DNA from: Amphibalanus amphitrite
Taxonomy: Eukaryota; Arthropoda; Thecostraca; Balanomorpha; Balanidae
Direction of reading: 5' to 3'
NCBI RefSeq assembly: GCF_019059575.1
Contig: NW_024882744.1
Coordinates: 142,838 to 206,837, forward strand
DNA: 64,000 nucleotides
This document shows positions 35,198 to 47,519 of the stretch, piece by piece. A program made the position numbers and the translations under genes. The notes below the pieces were generated by a model, which saw nothing but the letters and a program-made list of their open reading frames with translations, ran no database searches and was not told the origin of the DNA. Within the stretch, counting starts at the first letter, position 1, and each line of letters begins with the position of its first letter.

Positions 35198-35666
35198 TAG
35201 AGCTAGAGCGCTAAAAATGGCACCACTCGACTCGCCAGCATCTAATCTTACTTTCCCAACACTCATTTGACCTCTCAAGGTCATGCAATGACCTAAGGTC
35301 ATTTGTGGGCTATGTCGAAAATACACTTGCACAGCAGTTTTCGAGTGAGATTTTGAAGCAGATTTTGAGATTTTGAAGCAGCCGGCGGGTCGAAACATAG
35401 TATGGTAACCGCGTTTGCACGTACTTACATTTGCACGTCTGCCCGTTTTTGACTGCCGAAGCCGATCGGAGCGGATGGTAAGCGGATGGTGATCGTATGG
35501 TGAGCGTGATTGGCGGTAATGCTCGTAGCCAGCAGTTGTTTAGAAACAGCTACTGACCAAAGCTTAATTTTGCAAGTTTTGTCTAGAATTAGGCAGAGGT
35601 ATTTTCAAATGGTGCTAATTAACTCAAGTGAAAATAATATTACTAAGTGCTCGAGCGAGGAACATA

Positions 35667-35938
35667 TTGAATATAATTAGATAAATAAAAGAAGTTGACC
35701 TTTTCCTCGACATCAAAAATGTAAAAAGCCGAATAATATATTTTAAAAAACGGTGAGCTTTCGGCCACTGGCCTTTATCAAACCAACGTGATAACAATGG
35801 TTGACCATTGTTATCACGTTGGTTTGATAAAGGCCAGTGGCCGAAAGCTCACCGTTTTTTAAAATATATTATTCGGCTTTTTACATTTTTGATGTCGAGG
35901 AAAAGGTCAACTTCTTTTATTTATCTAATTATATTCAA
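35667..35938. repeat. Perfect palindrome with 135-base arms
   Basis: 35667-35801 is repeated as its exact reverse complement at 35804-35938, with only two bases (TG) between. The segment is bracketed by a 14-base direct repeat TCAAGTGAAAATAA at 35624-35637 and 35935-35948. No coding sequence. Confidence 0.9.
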
Positions 35939-36459
35939 GTGAAAATAAAGTGAAATAGATATGTGTAGGAAGAACTCTTGTGCCAACGTACACCTAAGTC
36001 ACTTTTGTATAGAAAAAAAAAACTTATTTCTGTAGGAACCGCGGGCCGAAACTAGTTATTTGGTTTGGGCCGGTCGTCAGATGGTCGCGGACGGGATCCG
36101 GCCCGCGGGCCGTAGGCTGCCGACTCCTGGTTTAAACAGACAAAGGCAACAATAACACTTAAAATATGTTAGTAACGAATGTTGACTGTTGCATGTATTT
36201 CACTCTTGAGCTCCTTTTTGTATGTTCCCTGTGGTATTCTTTAAGCTTCAGTTCGCCGTATTTATCGATGAGCGAATGACATGGCCGTTTATGGCGTGCC
36301 TTCAGCGAAAATGCTGAGGTCGCTCATCGCAAAGAAACAATGCGATTATGATTAATGGTCATCATTCAAGTTCCAACCATTCAGTTGGACTTCGCAACTT
36401 CGTTTGCGCTAAACTAGCTGAACGATTGTATCAGAAGAATAAACGGCCCACGCCCCACA

Positions 36460-36760
36460 CGCACTGAAAACAATTTAACCCAAGGCCCGCGAGTAAACCG
36501 GTGTTTTGCAGGTACCCCTATCCGCAACCATTTTTAACCACCCTCCCAGGAGTACAGTAAGGTCCCATTGCAGTGTAGTCGTCCCTGCTCTCAGCGGACT
36601 TGTTCGCTGACAGCGGTTATATCCGCTCAGAGCAAGTACGACTACACCGCAATGGGACCTAGCACTACTCCTGGGAGGGTGGTTAAAAATGGTTGCGGAT
36701 AGGGGTACCCGTAAAACACCGGTTTACTCGCCAGCCTTGGGTTAAATTGTTTTCAGTGCG
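36460..36760. repeat. Foldback element, about 300 bases
   Basis: Arms of about 125 bases starting CGCACTGAAAACAATTTAAC and ending with the complement at 36760, with a few mismatches; the loop near 36590-36620 itself forms a smaller hairpin around TCTCAGCGGACTTGTTCGCT. No coding sequence. Confidence 0.88.
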
Positions 36761-36913
36761 CGCTTAGTCCTGCTTATGAAGGTGCTTTAGGAGATACAGG
36801 AACCCATAAAATAGCAAAGTGCAATAAAACGTTTCTACGCATATTGACACCACATTTGTCGGGGTACAAATCATCCCTTACTGCGGGTGTCAGATTTTAT
36901 TTCAGATTTATTT

Positions 36914-37951
36914 TTAACCCTCGCCGGCCGAGGGGGGGCGGGTGCCGCCCCTCCATAGGTTTTTTTCGCGATAGCTCCGAACACGCTGGCGATAGAGAGC
37001 TGAAACTTGGCATACCTGACCTTTGATCCAAGCCGGATCTTTTGACACCAACCGCATTTTTGGGTCAGGTCAGGTCACTGACCTATGACGTCATAAGTGA
37101 ACCTCTGCACGGTCTTCAGATGTCGCAACTTTGCAACGCCCTCACTGCCAGAGGAGATGTCGCAGGGAAATGAAACTTGCAGGATCTAGTATCCATTATG
37201 AGTCCCACAACTTGTATATCTCGGATTTTTCCTAAAGGTCATATGAGGTCAGGTCATTTTCGTGACCTCACCATTATAAGTCAAATGGGGAAAAATGAAA
37301 ACTGCTATTCTTGCGCCGGGAACGATCTCCAACTATCTCAAGCACACAGAATCGTAATTTCATGCACTCCTTGCAAGGTTAGATGCGTCACTTTTGCAAT
37401 GTTGACCTTGCGTGACGTCATTTATGACGTCATCAAGGTCATTTTAGTTTTTCGTCAATAACTCTTGATCAAATTGAGCTAGCGAGTCGGGAAAGCCACT
37501 AATGGACTCAGGAAGGCCTGCCGAATCGAATGATATGCGACATGACCTCTTTCGACCAACTTCGTGACCTTGGGGTGCTGACCTGACCTTGACCTGAGGT
37601 CAACACCCCAAGTTGACCTGACCCGGACAAAAAGTATATCATTCGACGCGCCTGGACGAGGCGAACACGATGCTGCCAAAATCGGCGCTCTGCGGCCATT
37701 TTTTTGCGTAAGTTATTCACCAAAAACTGAACCGTACCTAGGGGCACTTGACCTGACCTCAGAGATCACCGGTTGACCTAGGACCTTAAAATCGGGTACC
37801 AATCTCTGCGTCTCGTAACGGCGCACACGCTCGTTTTTTCCGCGACGCGCTAGCTCCACCAGGGGCGAAACGGCGAGGGGGGGTCGTACCCGCCCCCCCC
37901 CCCCCTCGGCCGGCGCGTATGTAGAAAACCAATAGGTCCGGCGAGGGTTAA
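36914..37951. mobile_element. TTAA-type element, family A, complete copy
   Basis: Bounded by TTAA; left end TTAACCCTCGCCGG and right end CCGGCGAGGGTTAA, each with a G-run/C-run block just inside. 1038 bases with no transposase. Internally rich in TGACCTGACC and carries a TGACGTCATTTATGACGTCA pair at 37414-37433. Ends starting CCC next to TTAA suggest mobilisation by a piggyBac-type transposase; this is inference. Confidence 0.85.
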
Positions 37952-37992
37952 GCAGCGACCGCCGTGACTTTGAGAGGTACGTTCTGTTGCAG

Positions 37993-38016
37993 AAAATGCA
38001 CGGCGACAAAATCCAG
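37993..38016 (+). CDS. Possible 24-base microexon of the DEG/ENaC gene
   Basis: TTCTGTTGCAG precedes AAAATGCACGGCGACAAAAT and CCAG, then GTGTTC. It would add KMHGDKIQ in phase 0 between the candidate start exon and the exon at 39283. The 5' splice site is weak. It lies in about 200 bases of non-repeat DNA trapped between two transposons, which is the main reason to notice it. Confidence 0.2.
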
Positions 38017-38170
38017 GTGTTCGTCACGCGGTCAGCGATGGGTGGCCGAGGAGACGACTGGGCCCGACCCGCGTCACGGCCCGCAGAACCGTCGACAGCT
38101 GAGCGGAAAAACCAGCGGCCGCAGGTGCGAATTCCAGCAAAGGCTCCCTTTCTGAGGTTATGGTGACATT

Positions 38171-38448
38171 AGCCATTTTCACGATGGGCTATCCGGCGAG
38201 TGCACCTAATTTGACCAAATCTGCACCTTATCTCTTTTACAGCAAATATCTTTATTTTATGCATTTATTTTAGTGTTTTAATCGATGATACTTTCTGATA
38301 ATATGACAAAGCAGGCATATGAGCAATTAGTGCAACCCTAGCTGATAGCTACTAAGAGACACACTAAACCTACTTTGACCAAATCTGCACCTAAATCGGC
38401 ACCAAATGTGCACCAGATGTGTACCAGATGGCCGTCGTGAAAACGGCT
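38171..38448. mobile_element. TA-flanked MITE (family E), uninterrupted copy
   Basis: Ends GCCATTTTCACGATGG and CCGTCGTGAAAACGGC, TA on each side. 278 bases. Aligns along its whole length with the copy at 31739-32958 once the nested mariner-like element there is removed, so it provides the empty site. Confidence 0.88.
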
Positions 38449-39282
38449 AATATCGCATGCTAAAGTGTTAAAAAGGCGCCTCACCTAATGCATTGGAATG
38501 TATGCGTCATATTATCCATTCATTGTTTTTGAATGTATGCAGAAAAATTGATTCGAAACGAATTCTGATTAACTCGCTCCTACAATACTTCCCAACATAC
38601 AGAACACATTCAGTTGACACACAAACCATGAAACACCTAATGATCTGTCATCCACCCACCTCCACACCACCCCTGAGTCAAATGCTTTCACACGGCGTAA
38701 ATGCTACCCCGTATCCGGCAGCATGGTAAAACGTCCGCCAAAAGTTGACGGCTACCTGTCACGCTCCACGAAATTGTCCGTTGCAAAACTCCCGAGTCAC
38801 GGCAAACTAGCGCACTAAGTTGGGGAGGGGACAGGGCTCGGTCAATGCGCCACTTGGGACTGTAGATGATTGGTCAGCATTGCTCGATTCCTACACGATC
38901 ACCTTTCCGACTGATATGGACAGCCGTGCAAACACATTGGTGTTATTTGATGCTTCCTCCGACAACAGAATGATGATAATGGTCCCTCACGTGTCTTTAG
39001 CCATCACTTTAGGAAAATATCCTACGGGCTTACGAACTTGCAAACAATATCACTCTGTAAAGTGGCTTACGTAATGTACATTGTATACGCTATATAGCTT
39101 TTTGTTTGTAATTGACTTAGAACAACATGCATATAGTTACGTAAATGGCAATGGGGCCGAAAAAACAATAACAAAACTCTAATCATACTCGCAATCGAAG
39201 GTGCTCGCCTGCGAGCGTACGCATAGCCGTCCTCCCGTGTGACTATCTGTCTGTTTGCATTTGTTTGTCTGTTTGTCTGCAG

Positions 39283-42200
39283 AGCTTTTGCGGTCGACTG
39301 AGGCAGCACGGCAGCGATTACTGCGAGGAAACGTCGCTGCACGGAGTGAAGTACGCGTGCCGCGAAATCAGCTGGAAACGGTACGGAAACTCGCTTTCGG
39401 TCAACTCTTCAAGCGTCAAATTACGACATTTTTATAGTCAGCTCGCAGTCATGGTTACTTGCATAGGCAGTAGTAATTGACCACTGACATGCAATGACGG
39501 AAGTTGATTAATCTTCCTATGATCATTTACCTGCCGCTGAATGTTCAATGTCGGCTACCTGTGTTGTCCTTTCAGATGCTATTGGATACTGGTGCTGCTA
39601 GGCATGGCTATCACGGCTGGTTGGTTGATCTTCAACGTGATCGACAACTTTATCAACTCGCCGACGCTGATCAGCATCGATACGACCGAGTACCCGATCC
39701 ACAAGGTGCCGTTCCCTGCACTGACCATCTGCAACATGAACAAGATCAACGTGAACCACATCCCTCCCAGCCAGGTGGAGGTGTTTGGCCGGTGAGAATG
39801 CTTCAAAGGAGGATGTAATGAGGAAGTGAGACCGGTTAGAATACGATCGTGAGGAAGTAGATTAGTTAGACGGTGAGGAGATGTAACGGCTTAAAAGGTG
39901 GTTTGTAGATGAGTTGCGGAGGCATGCCAGGTGGTATATGTAGGCCATCATCCTAACAGCAAAGGTTGCAGCTCCAGGCATATCGTAACCAGGCTCTTAT
40001 ATCCAGGCTCTTTGTATCACATATCTTAACCCTCGCCCGTATTGGTGTTTTTCCAGCCGCGAACGTATAAGGGGGGGGGGGGGTCCGTTGGACCCCCCCT
40101 TGCCGTTTCGCCCCTGATCGAGCTAGAGCTTCGCGGAAAAAACGAGCGTGTTGCCCGTGACGAGAGGAAGCCGATGATGCCTAATTTTAAGGTTCTAGGT
40201 CATTGGTTGACCTTGCAGGTCAGGTCAATGACCCAAAAGTCGGGAAAATCGGGACCTGTTAGAACGTCGTAAAGTGTGGCTGCTATCGAGTTTTTCGGGG
40301 CGCTGGTCACGAATATCATGTTAGTTTTGATCACAGATGATGTCTTTATGCATTTAGTCCAGGTCGGGTCAGGTCAGGTCAGGTCAACCAGTAGGGGTCC
40401 TGCCGGGTATTCCTAGTAGGTGTCAACCGCCTCTGACAGCTTCGTAACATGTTACGAAGGCACCAAAACTACTTCGTAAATGTTCATATGGTTGCTAAAT
40501 TCGAATTCAGCACCAAAAACTGGCCTAGAAACATGTAAAACTCGAAAAAGTGAACCGAGGTCACCAAAGGTCAATGACCTGACCTGACCTTCAGGTGACC
40601 TTGACACCCACCCTAATGCATGGGGGCAACATCATATCACATGTTTGAACGCTTGAAACCACGAAAAGACTGCAAACGCGCGGCTAATGCGAGCCGACAT
40701 ACGCCGAATCGCGATTCCGGCCAAACATGGTCTCGAAAAGTAGGTCACAGGTCAAAGGTCATTGGGGTCAGGGTCATGAAATTTTCAGGGTAAGTGTAAA
40801 ATTGATTAACGCGAGGGTACTGAAAGTTTCGTCGCGATCGGCCGCTTTTTACGCGAGTTATTCGCGAAAAACCATGGGGGGGGGTCCGTTCGACCCCCCT
40901 ATACGGGCGAGGGTTAAGAAGCCAATCAAGTATAAGGGTGCGATAATAACACGGTAGAAAATAGCTTGTTGAATGCCCCTCCTGTCTAGATATGCACGAG
41001 GCAGACACAGCAGGTCTGTACTATAACAGCAGTGCCCCCTCTGTACGACAGGGAGCGGTTTGACGCCGAGGAGTGGCTGAGCCGCGTGACCAGCATCCTG
41101 GATATGGTGTACGCCGGCTGTACCGAGGGACTCTGCTCGTCAGAGCAAGAAGAGGACGAACACCTCACGAACCAGGAGATCAAGAAAGTCATACAATTGG
41201 TGAGTCATGGGTACCATTAACAGCAACAGCTGAAACTGTTCGCAGAATTCGAGTTTTCTCGTCACTTTATAACAGGCCAAGTACGACGCACGGTTTTAAA
41301 GCGCTCACACAATGTCATAGGCAATTAAAACACTTGCTAGCATTAGTCGTTAGTGTTCAGTTTAAGCCCCTCATAGCAAATATGTAGTTATGTAGCATAT
41401 AGGTAATCGGATATTGGAGTCGTGAAGGGGACACCATTGTAACTTGTAAGACATCGATCACAAATATTGTTTGATCTTGAGTTTGACCTGTTTGACGTTT
41501 ACAGACGGCGCCGTCATGTGAAGAGATGATGTTCAAATGCTCGTGGAGAGGCACCAACTATCCGTGCTCGGAGTTGTTCGAGACGCATCAGACAGACTTT
41601 GGCTTCTGCTGTCTCTTCAACGCAGTATACAACGTGTCAAGGTATGCAATATGCATGCAGTTTTACCGAAACTAGATACTGAGACAGAAAAAAAAGAAAC
41701 CAAAAGTTCCAGCTGGTCTCCTTAGCCTGCAGAGTGCAGGTAATCATTTCAAAATGTCAAAACAGGCTTGCATATATTGTATTTATAAATAAACATCATG
41801 TATGTCAGCCGATCGTTTCTGGGACAAGTGCCTTTGGGGGTCTGGAGGGCATTCATTCCACCTGTTTCCATGTTGTCCGAGCACGTTTCCACTTTCAGGG
41901 AGGACGAGATCCGCTACTCGGGCGCCGGGGACACCAACGGTCTCACGGTGATGATCGACGCCAGACGATACGAGTACTTCATGTCGAATTTCCTCTCCGT
42001 AGGGTTCAAGGTGAGAGCAGCTGCAAGAAAAGTGCATTAAAACCCTAACCCCCCCCCCCCACACACACACAAGATGCACAAACACAAAGGCCTGCACCGA
42101 GAGCGAGACAACGTGCATCGCTGTTAGCTTTTATATAATTCACGCAATCATTTAGTGTGCTAAGTGCTAAGCCTTCCAGCTTCCGTACCTTTAAAAACAT

Positions 42201-45200
42201 ACATTGTACGAGTACCTACGTAGCAAATATTTAAGAACCAGCAACGAACTATCAGCAAGAATGTTATAACTTTTTGGTATTTAGGCTCAGCGTGAAAGGG
42301 AAATGCAGATCAGACAGCGATGAATGGTAATGCTTTATAATACATTGTTAACACGTTTATCTGCCGGGCGCCGCTTCAGCTGCTGGTGCACGGCAGTCAT
42401 GACGAGCCCGAGGTGGGGGAGCGGGGCATGGCCGTGCCTCCCGGACAGGAGATCTTCGTGGCCGTCGGGGCCGAGCAGACTTTTACAACAAGTGAGTTGA
42501 CTTAGTACGGGTGCCCGTGCAAGGATCAACAATCTAATGTGCAAGTGTAGTCTGCAAAAATATTTATTCTGTAATATCTTTAAACATTTAGAGGGTATTT
42601 ATTTATGTTTCCAGAGCTTCATGAACATAACGACTTAACTAACGTATGAGTTACTTAAGCTAGCAATGTTTTATGGCTACGTTTATGGTTATTACAGAAA
42701 GAGCGGTTGAGAAGTTCACCCCTCAAAAAAGGAATTGTTTCAAAGAAGATGAAGTCAAGCTCCAGTTTACCGATACTCCAATATACACTCTGGCAAACTG
42801 TCTCATCAGTCACGAAGCTGAAGAACTACACAAAAAGTGCGGCTGCGTCGCGTGTTATATGCCAGGTAAGCATCGGAAATGATGGACGTTTAAAATGGCG
42901 ACTAAATTAGCCAACTCTACGTCATTTATAATGGTAATGCAACTCGCTGATGATTGTAGGACTCGCGATAGTTGACCTATTCAGATAATGATCATTTTCA
43001 TGAGTGAAACATACGTTAATCAAAATTATCATTGTGCTATATCAAGAAGTAGGCATGTCAAAATTAATGAATTGCATCCACCTTATGTCTCTACCACTCA
43101 CTAATGGAGTATCATAAAATGCTACTCATTTCCATATAATCAACTTCAAACGTTACGGTAGTCTTAGTCGGTTTAAGTAGTGCAGGAAAGTGAATCCATT
43201 GGCCAGATCTGGTGACTTGAATTATCGTTTCAGGCAATGGCGAGTTATGCCACGAAAATGACATGCCCTGTCTGCATAATTATTTGGGTAAGATTCTAAT
43301 GCAAGGTAGGTATCTCGTTTGAGAGGTCCATCGATCAGCATCAAGGTTCAAGGTTCCCACCATGGACCAGTGATAAATTCTTAAGTGCGCATCATGTCGT
43401 TTGTGTAGTGCTCTTTCGCAATAACGTAGCAGTGTATTATATTCAACTTATAACGCTTTTTTCATTTCAATGTATTCATTTATGTAGTCATTTATTTATT
43501 CATGCATTTCTTTATTTATTCATTTGTGCGATGAAAAACCCAATGCATGTTTGAGCTGCAGTTCTAAATATTTGCTTTTTAGATTGATGAAACTTTACCA
43601 GAAAGACAAATCACGATGGTGCAAACTAGCTTTTATGTTGTTAGCTTTCATTTGAACCATTGGCTTATTCAAGACATGTAAAGAAATGATAGCAAAGAAA
43701 ATAAACATAAAACGTACTTAACACGTCGCTTCCATCCCATCCAGAGCACATTAGAACTGTAAATATCTCCTTTGGAGAAACGACATAGGTCTGCCTGCAT
43801 TCTCCACAGAACGACTATCAAAGGACTTTGAGCTGAGCACCCACTTTTGGGACAACTGTCTGCCTGCGTGCGACGAGACCAAGTACTGGACGGAGCTCTC
43901 CAGCTCGCAGTTCCCCAGCCCGGAGCTCATCAGAAACGACGCCTTCACGGACACCTTCCAGGCGATCCTCGAGAGAATCTGCTTCGCCGTCGATAAAAAC
44001 AACTTCGGAGAATGGGTGAGAGGGATAACGTGGTTGACATGATGACCCCTTCAAACCCTCACCCCACCAACCCCTCCAACTCTGCATGAGTTGTTGCAGG
44101 CATAAGCACTAAGATAATGATGAAATAGAAATAATACTTAAACAGGCACATATAATCATGCATGTAGCTCGGTGAGATAAGGACAGCTATGCTTTGGAAA
44201 TATGGTATTTGATTATTCATGTAATTACGTCTTACGATGGAGAAAATAGATTTGGATGGAGAGAATAGCTGCGGCTTCTTGCTAGCTACTGATCGAAGAA
44301 GTTGACCGGTTGTTGCCTTCTGTTGTCCTACCTGACAACAGTTACCTGGCATTACCTCTCGGCTCTCTGTTACCCGATGTTACCCCTCCGTGGTGCAGGA
44401 CGACATGATCCAGCCGCACTGCCCTATGGTGACCAGTGGGAAGACCATGGAGCTGATCTCGACCAACGCCACACTGTCGGCTAACCTATACGACATGGCC
44501 GTCCAGTATGCACAGTAAGAGCACATGAACGTGTGCCATCCGATTCAGCGGAACGTCTTTACTGAAGTTATCTAATTTTATGCTGTTTCATGCGCACATT
44601 TTAAGTGTCAGAACTTTATTGCAGCCTTTTAAAGAGGAAATGATTGATTGCGTCGACACTATTTAATTAGCAAGACTACGCAAACGCCTAACAAATGCTC
44701 ATGTTCATTTGCTGACAGCCTCATTTTTTTTAGGGAAAACATGGCAAAGGTTCACTTTTACTTCAAGACGAATTCGGCCACCCGCTACAAACGTGATGTC
44801 GTTTTCACCAACGATCAGCTAATCGGTAAGCTGGCTTTTTTGAAGTCGGAAAATGTGTGTGGGCACATAGTTTGAAATATTTGCAATGATGCCATTACTT
44901 AAAAGGTACTTTAAGCCGATCCCATGTCATTATTTAATGACAGACTTTACACAGGCCCCAAACATGAAAAATAAACTCGCACAAGACATGTGCTTCTTCT
45001 GCCCTCACCAACTAGTAGTTCCACATCGTTCAATAGAGGGCAGTCAAACTCGAGTCGATAGCTTCAGCAGTCGGTACAGTGCAGCGTTTTATTTTGGCCC
45101 TATCTATCTGTATACCTTCTGTCTACTCCCTGTGCCTCTCAATGCAGTAGCGCTATAATAAACCTTGTGGTATGATCTCGTTTTACGGTGTAAGCCAGTG

Positions 45201-45367
45201 CTTGTCCACTTTTCTTTCCAGCCAACATCGGTGGACTCCTGGGCCTCTTCATGGGATTTTCCATCGTCTCTGTCTTTGAGCTAATCTACTTCTTCATTCT
45301 GAACCACTTCAAGGGCGACACAAAGGGAACACAAAGTGTAACGCCAGTCACAAAACAACCCGGATAA
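39283..45367 (+). CDS. DEG/ENaC (pickpocket-like) sodium channel subunit
   Basis: Amiloride-sensitive-type cation channel subunit with two membrane helices and a large cysteine-rich ectodomain. Exons: 39283-39380, 39576-39791, 41052-41199, 41505-41641, 41899-42010, 42380-42491, 42698-42865, 43234-43287, 43810-44015, 44399-44514, 44734-44825, 45222-45367 (stop TAA). All borders are GT/AG and all phases agree. Seen: the amino-terminal HG gating motif in CEETSLHGVKY; helix 1 WILVLLGMAITAGWLIFNVI; FPALTICNMNKI; the family signature CSWRG ... TDFGFCCLFNAVYN; ectodomain cysteines (CGCVACYMP, CLPACDETKYW); and helix 2 with the selectivity-filter region GGLLGLFMGFSIVSVFELIY (G-x-S). At 41052 I chose the acceptor that keeps phase, giving FGRERFDAEEW; an acceptor 19 bases upstream would break it. 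The amino-terminal residues before SFCGRL are not certain. Ligand or stimulus cannot be told from sequence. Confidence 0.93.
40026..40917. mobile_element. TTAA-type element, family B, in a DEG/ENaC intron
   Basis: Ends TTAACCCTCGCCCGTAT and its exact complement, each starting with TTAA; 892 bases in the intron 39792-41051. G-run/C-run blocks lie just inside both ends. Contains AGGTCAGGTCAGGTCA arrays near 40365-40385 and 40575-40600 and no transposase. The sequence CGACATACGCCGAA at 40695-40708 is the empty site of the Tc1-type insertion found in the other copy (47990-50235). Confidence 0.87.
42045..42072. repeat. Poly-C plus CA microsatellite
   Basis: A run of C followed by (CA)n in a DEG/ENaC intron just after the exon 41899-42010. 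Confidence 0.85.
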
Positions 45368-47425
45368 TAATGGAGGGCAGCAGATATCGAGCTGAGAACT
45401 GAGAAGGATTGTGTCGATCCATTATTGTCCCAGTCCCAGCATGGTGTGACAGGAACTCGTGGGGTTGTGTGGGGGACCTCTTCTACAGCAGTGGGTGGCG
45501 TTTGACTCAAGCAAGGTTTTGCAGAGCCTTGTTAGCCACCGATCGACTTCGATCGCCTATCTCGCGCTACTTTTGGTTGTTGACGATAGTTGATGAATGA
45601 ACACACAGCTAGCTGTAGTAGGTAGTGTGTGCGATACCACGATAATGATAGTTGCTTGCATTCTACACTTTTATCACATATTTTAAGTGTATTTTACGCG
45701 TGAAATAATTTCTGTCGCCTGCTCCTATTCAATTGAAATTGTCGTAAGAATTATTTCAGCAAAATGACTGGTGTCGACTGAAAAGCTCATTTTAGCCTGA
45801 AATGTCCATCGCCTCACTCAGCAAAATTAATTAAATTTGTAGGTTTTTCCTGTTTTTCTTTCCTCCTTTAAAGACAGCAAAACATTACTTTTAAAATTAA
45901 CCGACCGTGTTTACCTAACACGAATTAAGTCAAATAAATTAAGAGTTCAAGTTTCAAATCTTAAATATTTTTCTAAAACTTTAAAGTAGATATAATACCT
46001 AACGCTGACAATTTATGGACGAAAAAGATTAACAGAAAATTAATAAGTGCTCTTAATATCAATCTTTTTTGGACGTGGTGTGCTGACTCAAATCAATGTG
46101 ATATGATAGCCTTAGGAGAAGTGTCAAATGTACTAAATTGCGATATCGAGTCACACTCACTGCAGTGGTGCAGGGCACGAGCAAAAGAGCTTTAGTTCAC
46201 CAATAGATATTTTTTGACTGCCTACAGGCTTCAAGATTATTTTCCCTTATATGTCCTCGTGTAGCTCTTGCAAAGGACTCGGAACACATTTAGCAATTTC
46301 AGAATTCATTGATCATGTTCGAATAACTTTCGAATTTCATGATCATGTTCGAATTTCTTTCGCCTCTTTTCGTCCTTTCTTGCTACAGGTAAACAAACGA
46401 CACCACACTTGAAATGTGATACCGGTACTCAAGCAAACTAGCACTGAAAAGCAAAACAATGCCGCCCGATGTCATATCGATATAATTGCTCAAATATTTA
46501 ACAAACAACGAAAATACTCGCGTTATTATCAAATCATTGATATCATTCTGATTGTGATTATTTTCATGTCAATTTTAAAAGCAACATGTGTCGTAGGTAA
46601 GCTTGATCTATTAGTTATGTATTTAAGATTAAGTGTCGATGAACTTGTTACCCTGTATAGAATAAAGCTGTGGGAAAGGTGTGCAGGCACATGGATAAGC
46701 AATAAAGCATGCTTACAAAATGGCGTCAAAAGATGTAGATAGCGCCGATACGTTTCGTTGATGATGGGCTGTTACAATGCAAGCGTATATCATAAAAGGA
46801 CTGTTCATACTCGTCGCTAAATGAATCATGTGTGCCTTTTTCCACAACATCATGAATCTTTATTGATCTGTGTGCCTCACTCTACACTTCATTATAATAA
46901 AATAAATATTTCTTTAAATATTGCGCTGTTTCTGTTTTTTTTTTCTTAATATACAAGGAACTTTTTCCTCCGCGCCTCACTGTTTCAAATTTCATAGCTC
47001 ATAGAGATGCCGTCGCACTGTCCTCATGTAGTCGGTATAGTTAGGTGCGGCTCAACAATAACTATCAATGAGTCGTTTATCCTAAGGTACTAACTAGCTA
47101 CAACTGATCGGAAATCGTTCCTGACTTCAATATTTCACAAATGTCCTGTTGTATTGACTGAGCAAGGATGCAAAACCAGACAATTATACTGAAAGGGGAT
47201 TCTGAAAGGGTTTTTTATAGGAGTTCAAGTGTGGGGGAGAGTCAATGACCACAGAAAACATTTTTAAAACGTTTTGATGTCATCGCACAGTGCACACCAC
47301 GGCAAAATGAATTTGGGTGAATTTTATTTTATGGCATTAACAATCAACACTGACGTACGCACATAAACCAATTGGCCTAATGAGAGTACGGTAGAAACAT
47401 CGTTTTCACAAAGAGCCACATAAAG
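45368..47425. other. 3' flank of the DEG/ENaC gene, no further gene recognised
   Basis: AT-rich. AATAAA-type polyadenylation candidates occur near 45163, 45941, 46661 and 46700. Which is used cannot be told. No coding sequence or repeat family was recognised. Confidence 0.5.
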
Positions 47426-47435
47426 CGCCGTCTGA

Positions 47436-47519
47436 GTGCCGCGCCGGTGTGGTGGCGCCTGGCCCGCGCCGCTGCACACTGGTCGGAAACGCTCCAGCGA
47501 GAGGCCAGCGGCCTTTCCG
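47436..47519. repeat. GC-rich repeat fragment, inverted relative at 51440-51550
   Basis: GCACACTGGTCGGAAACGC here recurs in reverse complement near 51470-51488, and conceptual translation on opposite strands shows HTGRKR(S/L)xERP in both. It looks like the same small repeat in two orientations; the family is unknown. Confidence 0.65.

Noticed and set aside
41033-41051. Extending the DEG/ENaC exon leftward to include PPLYD
   Set aside because: The acceptor at 41032 would be out of phase with the preceding exon; the acceptor at 41051 keeps the frame, unless an unseen exon lies between.
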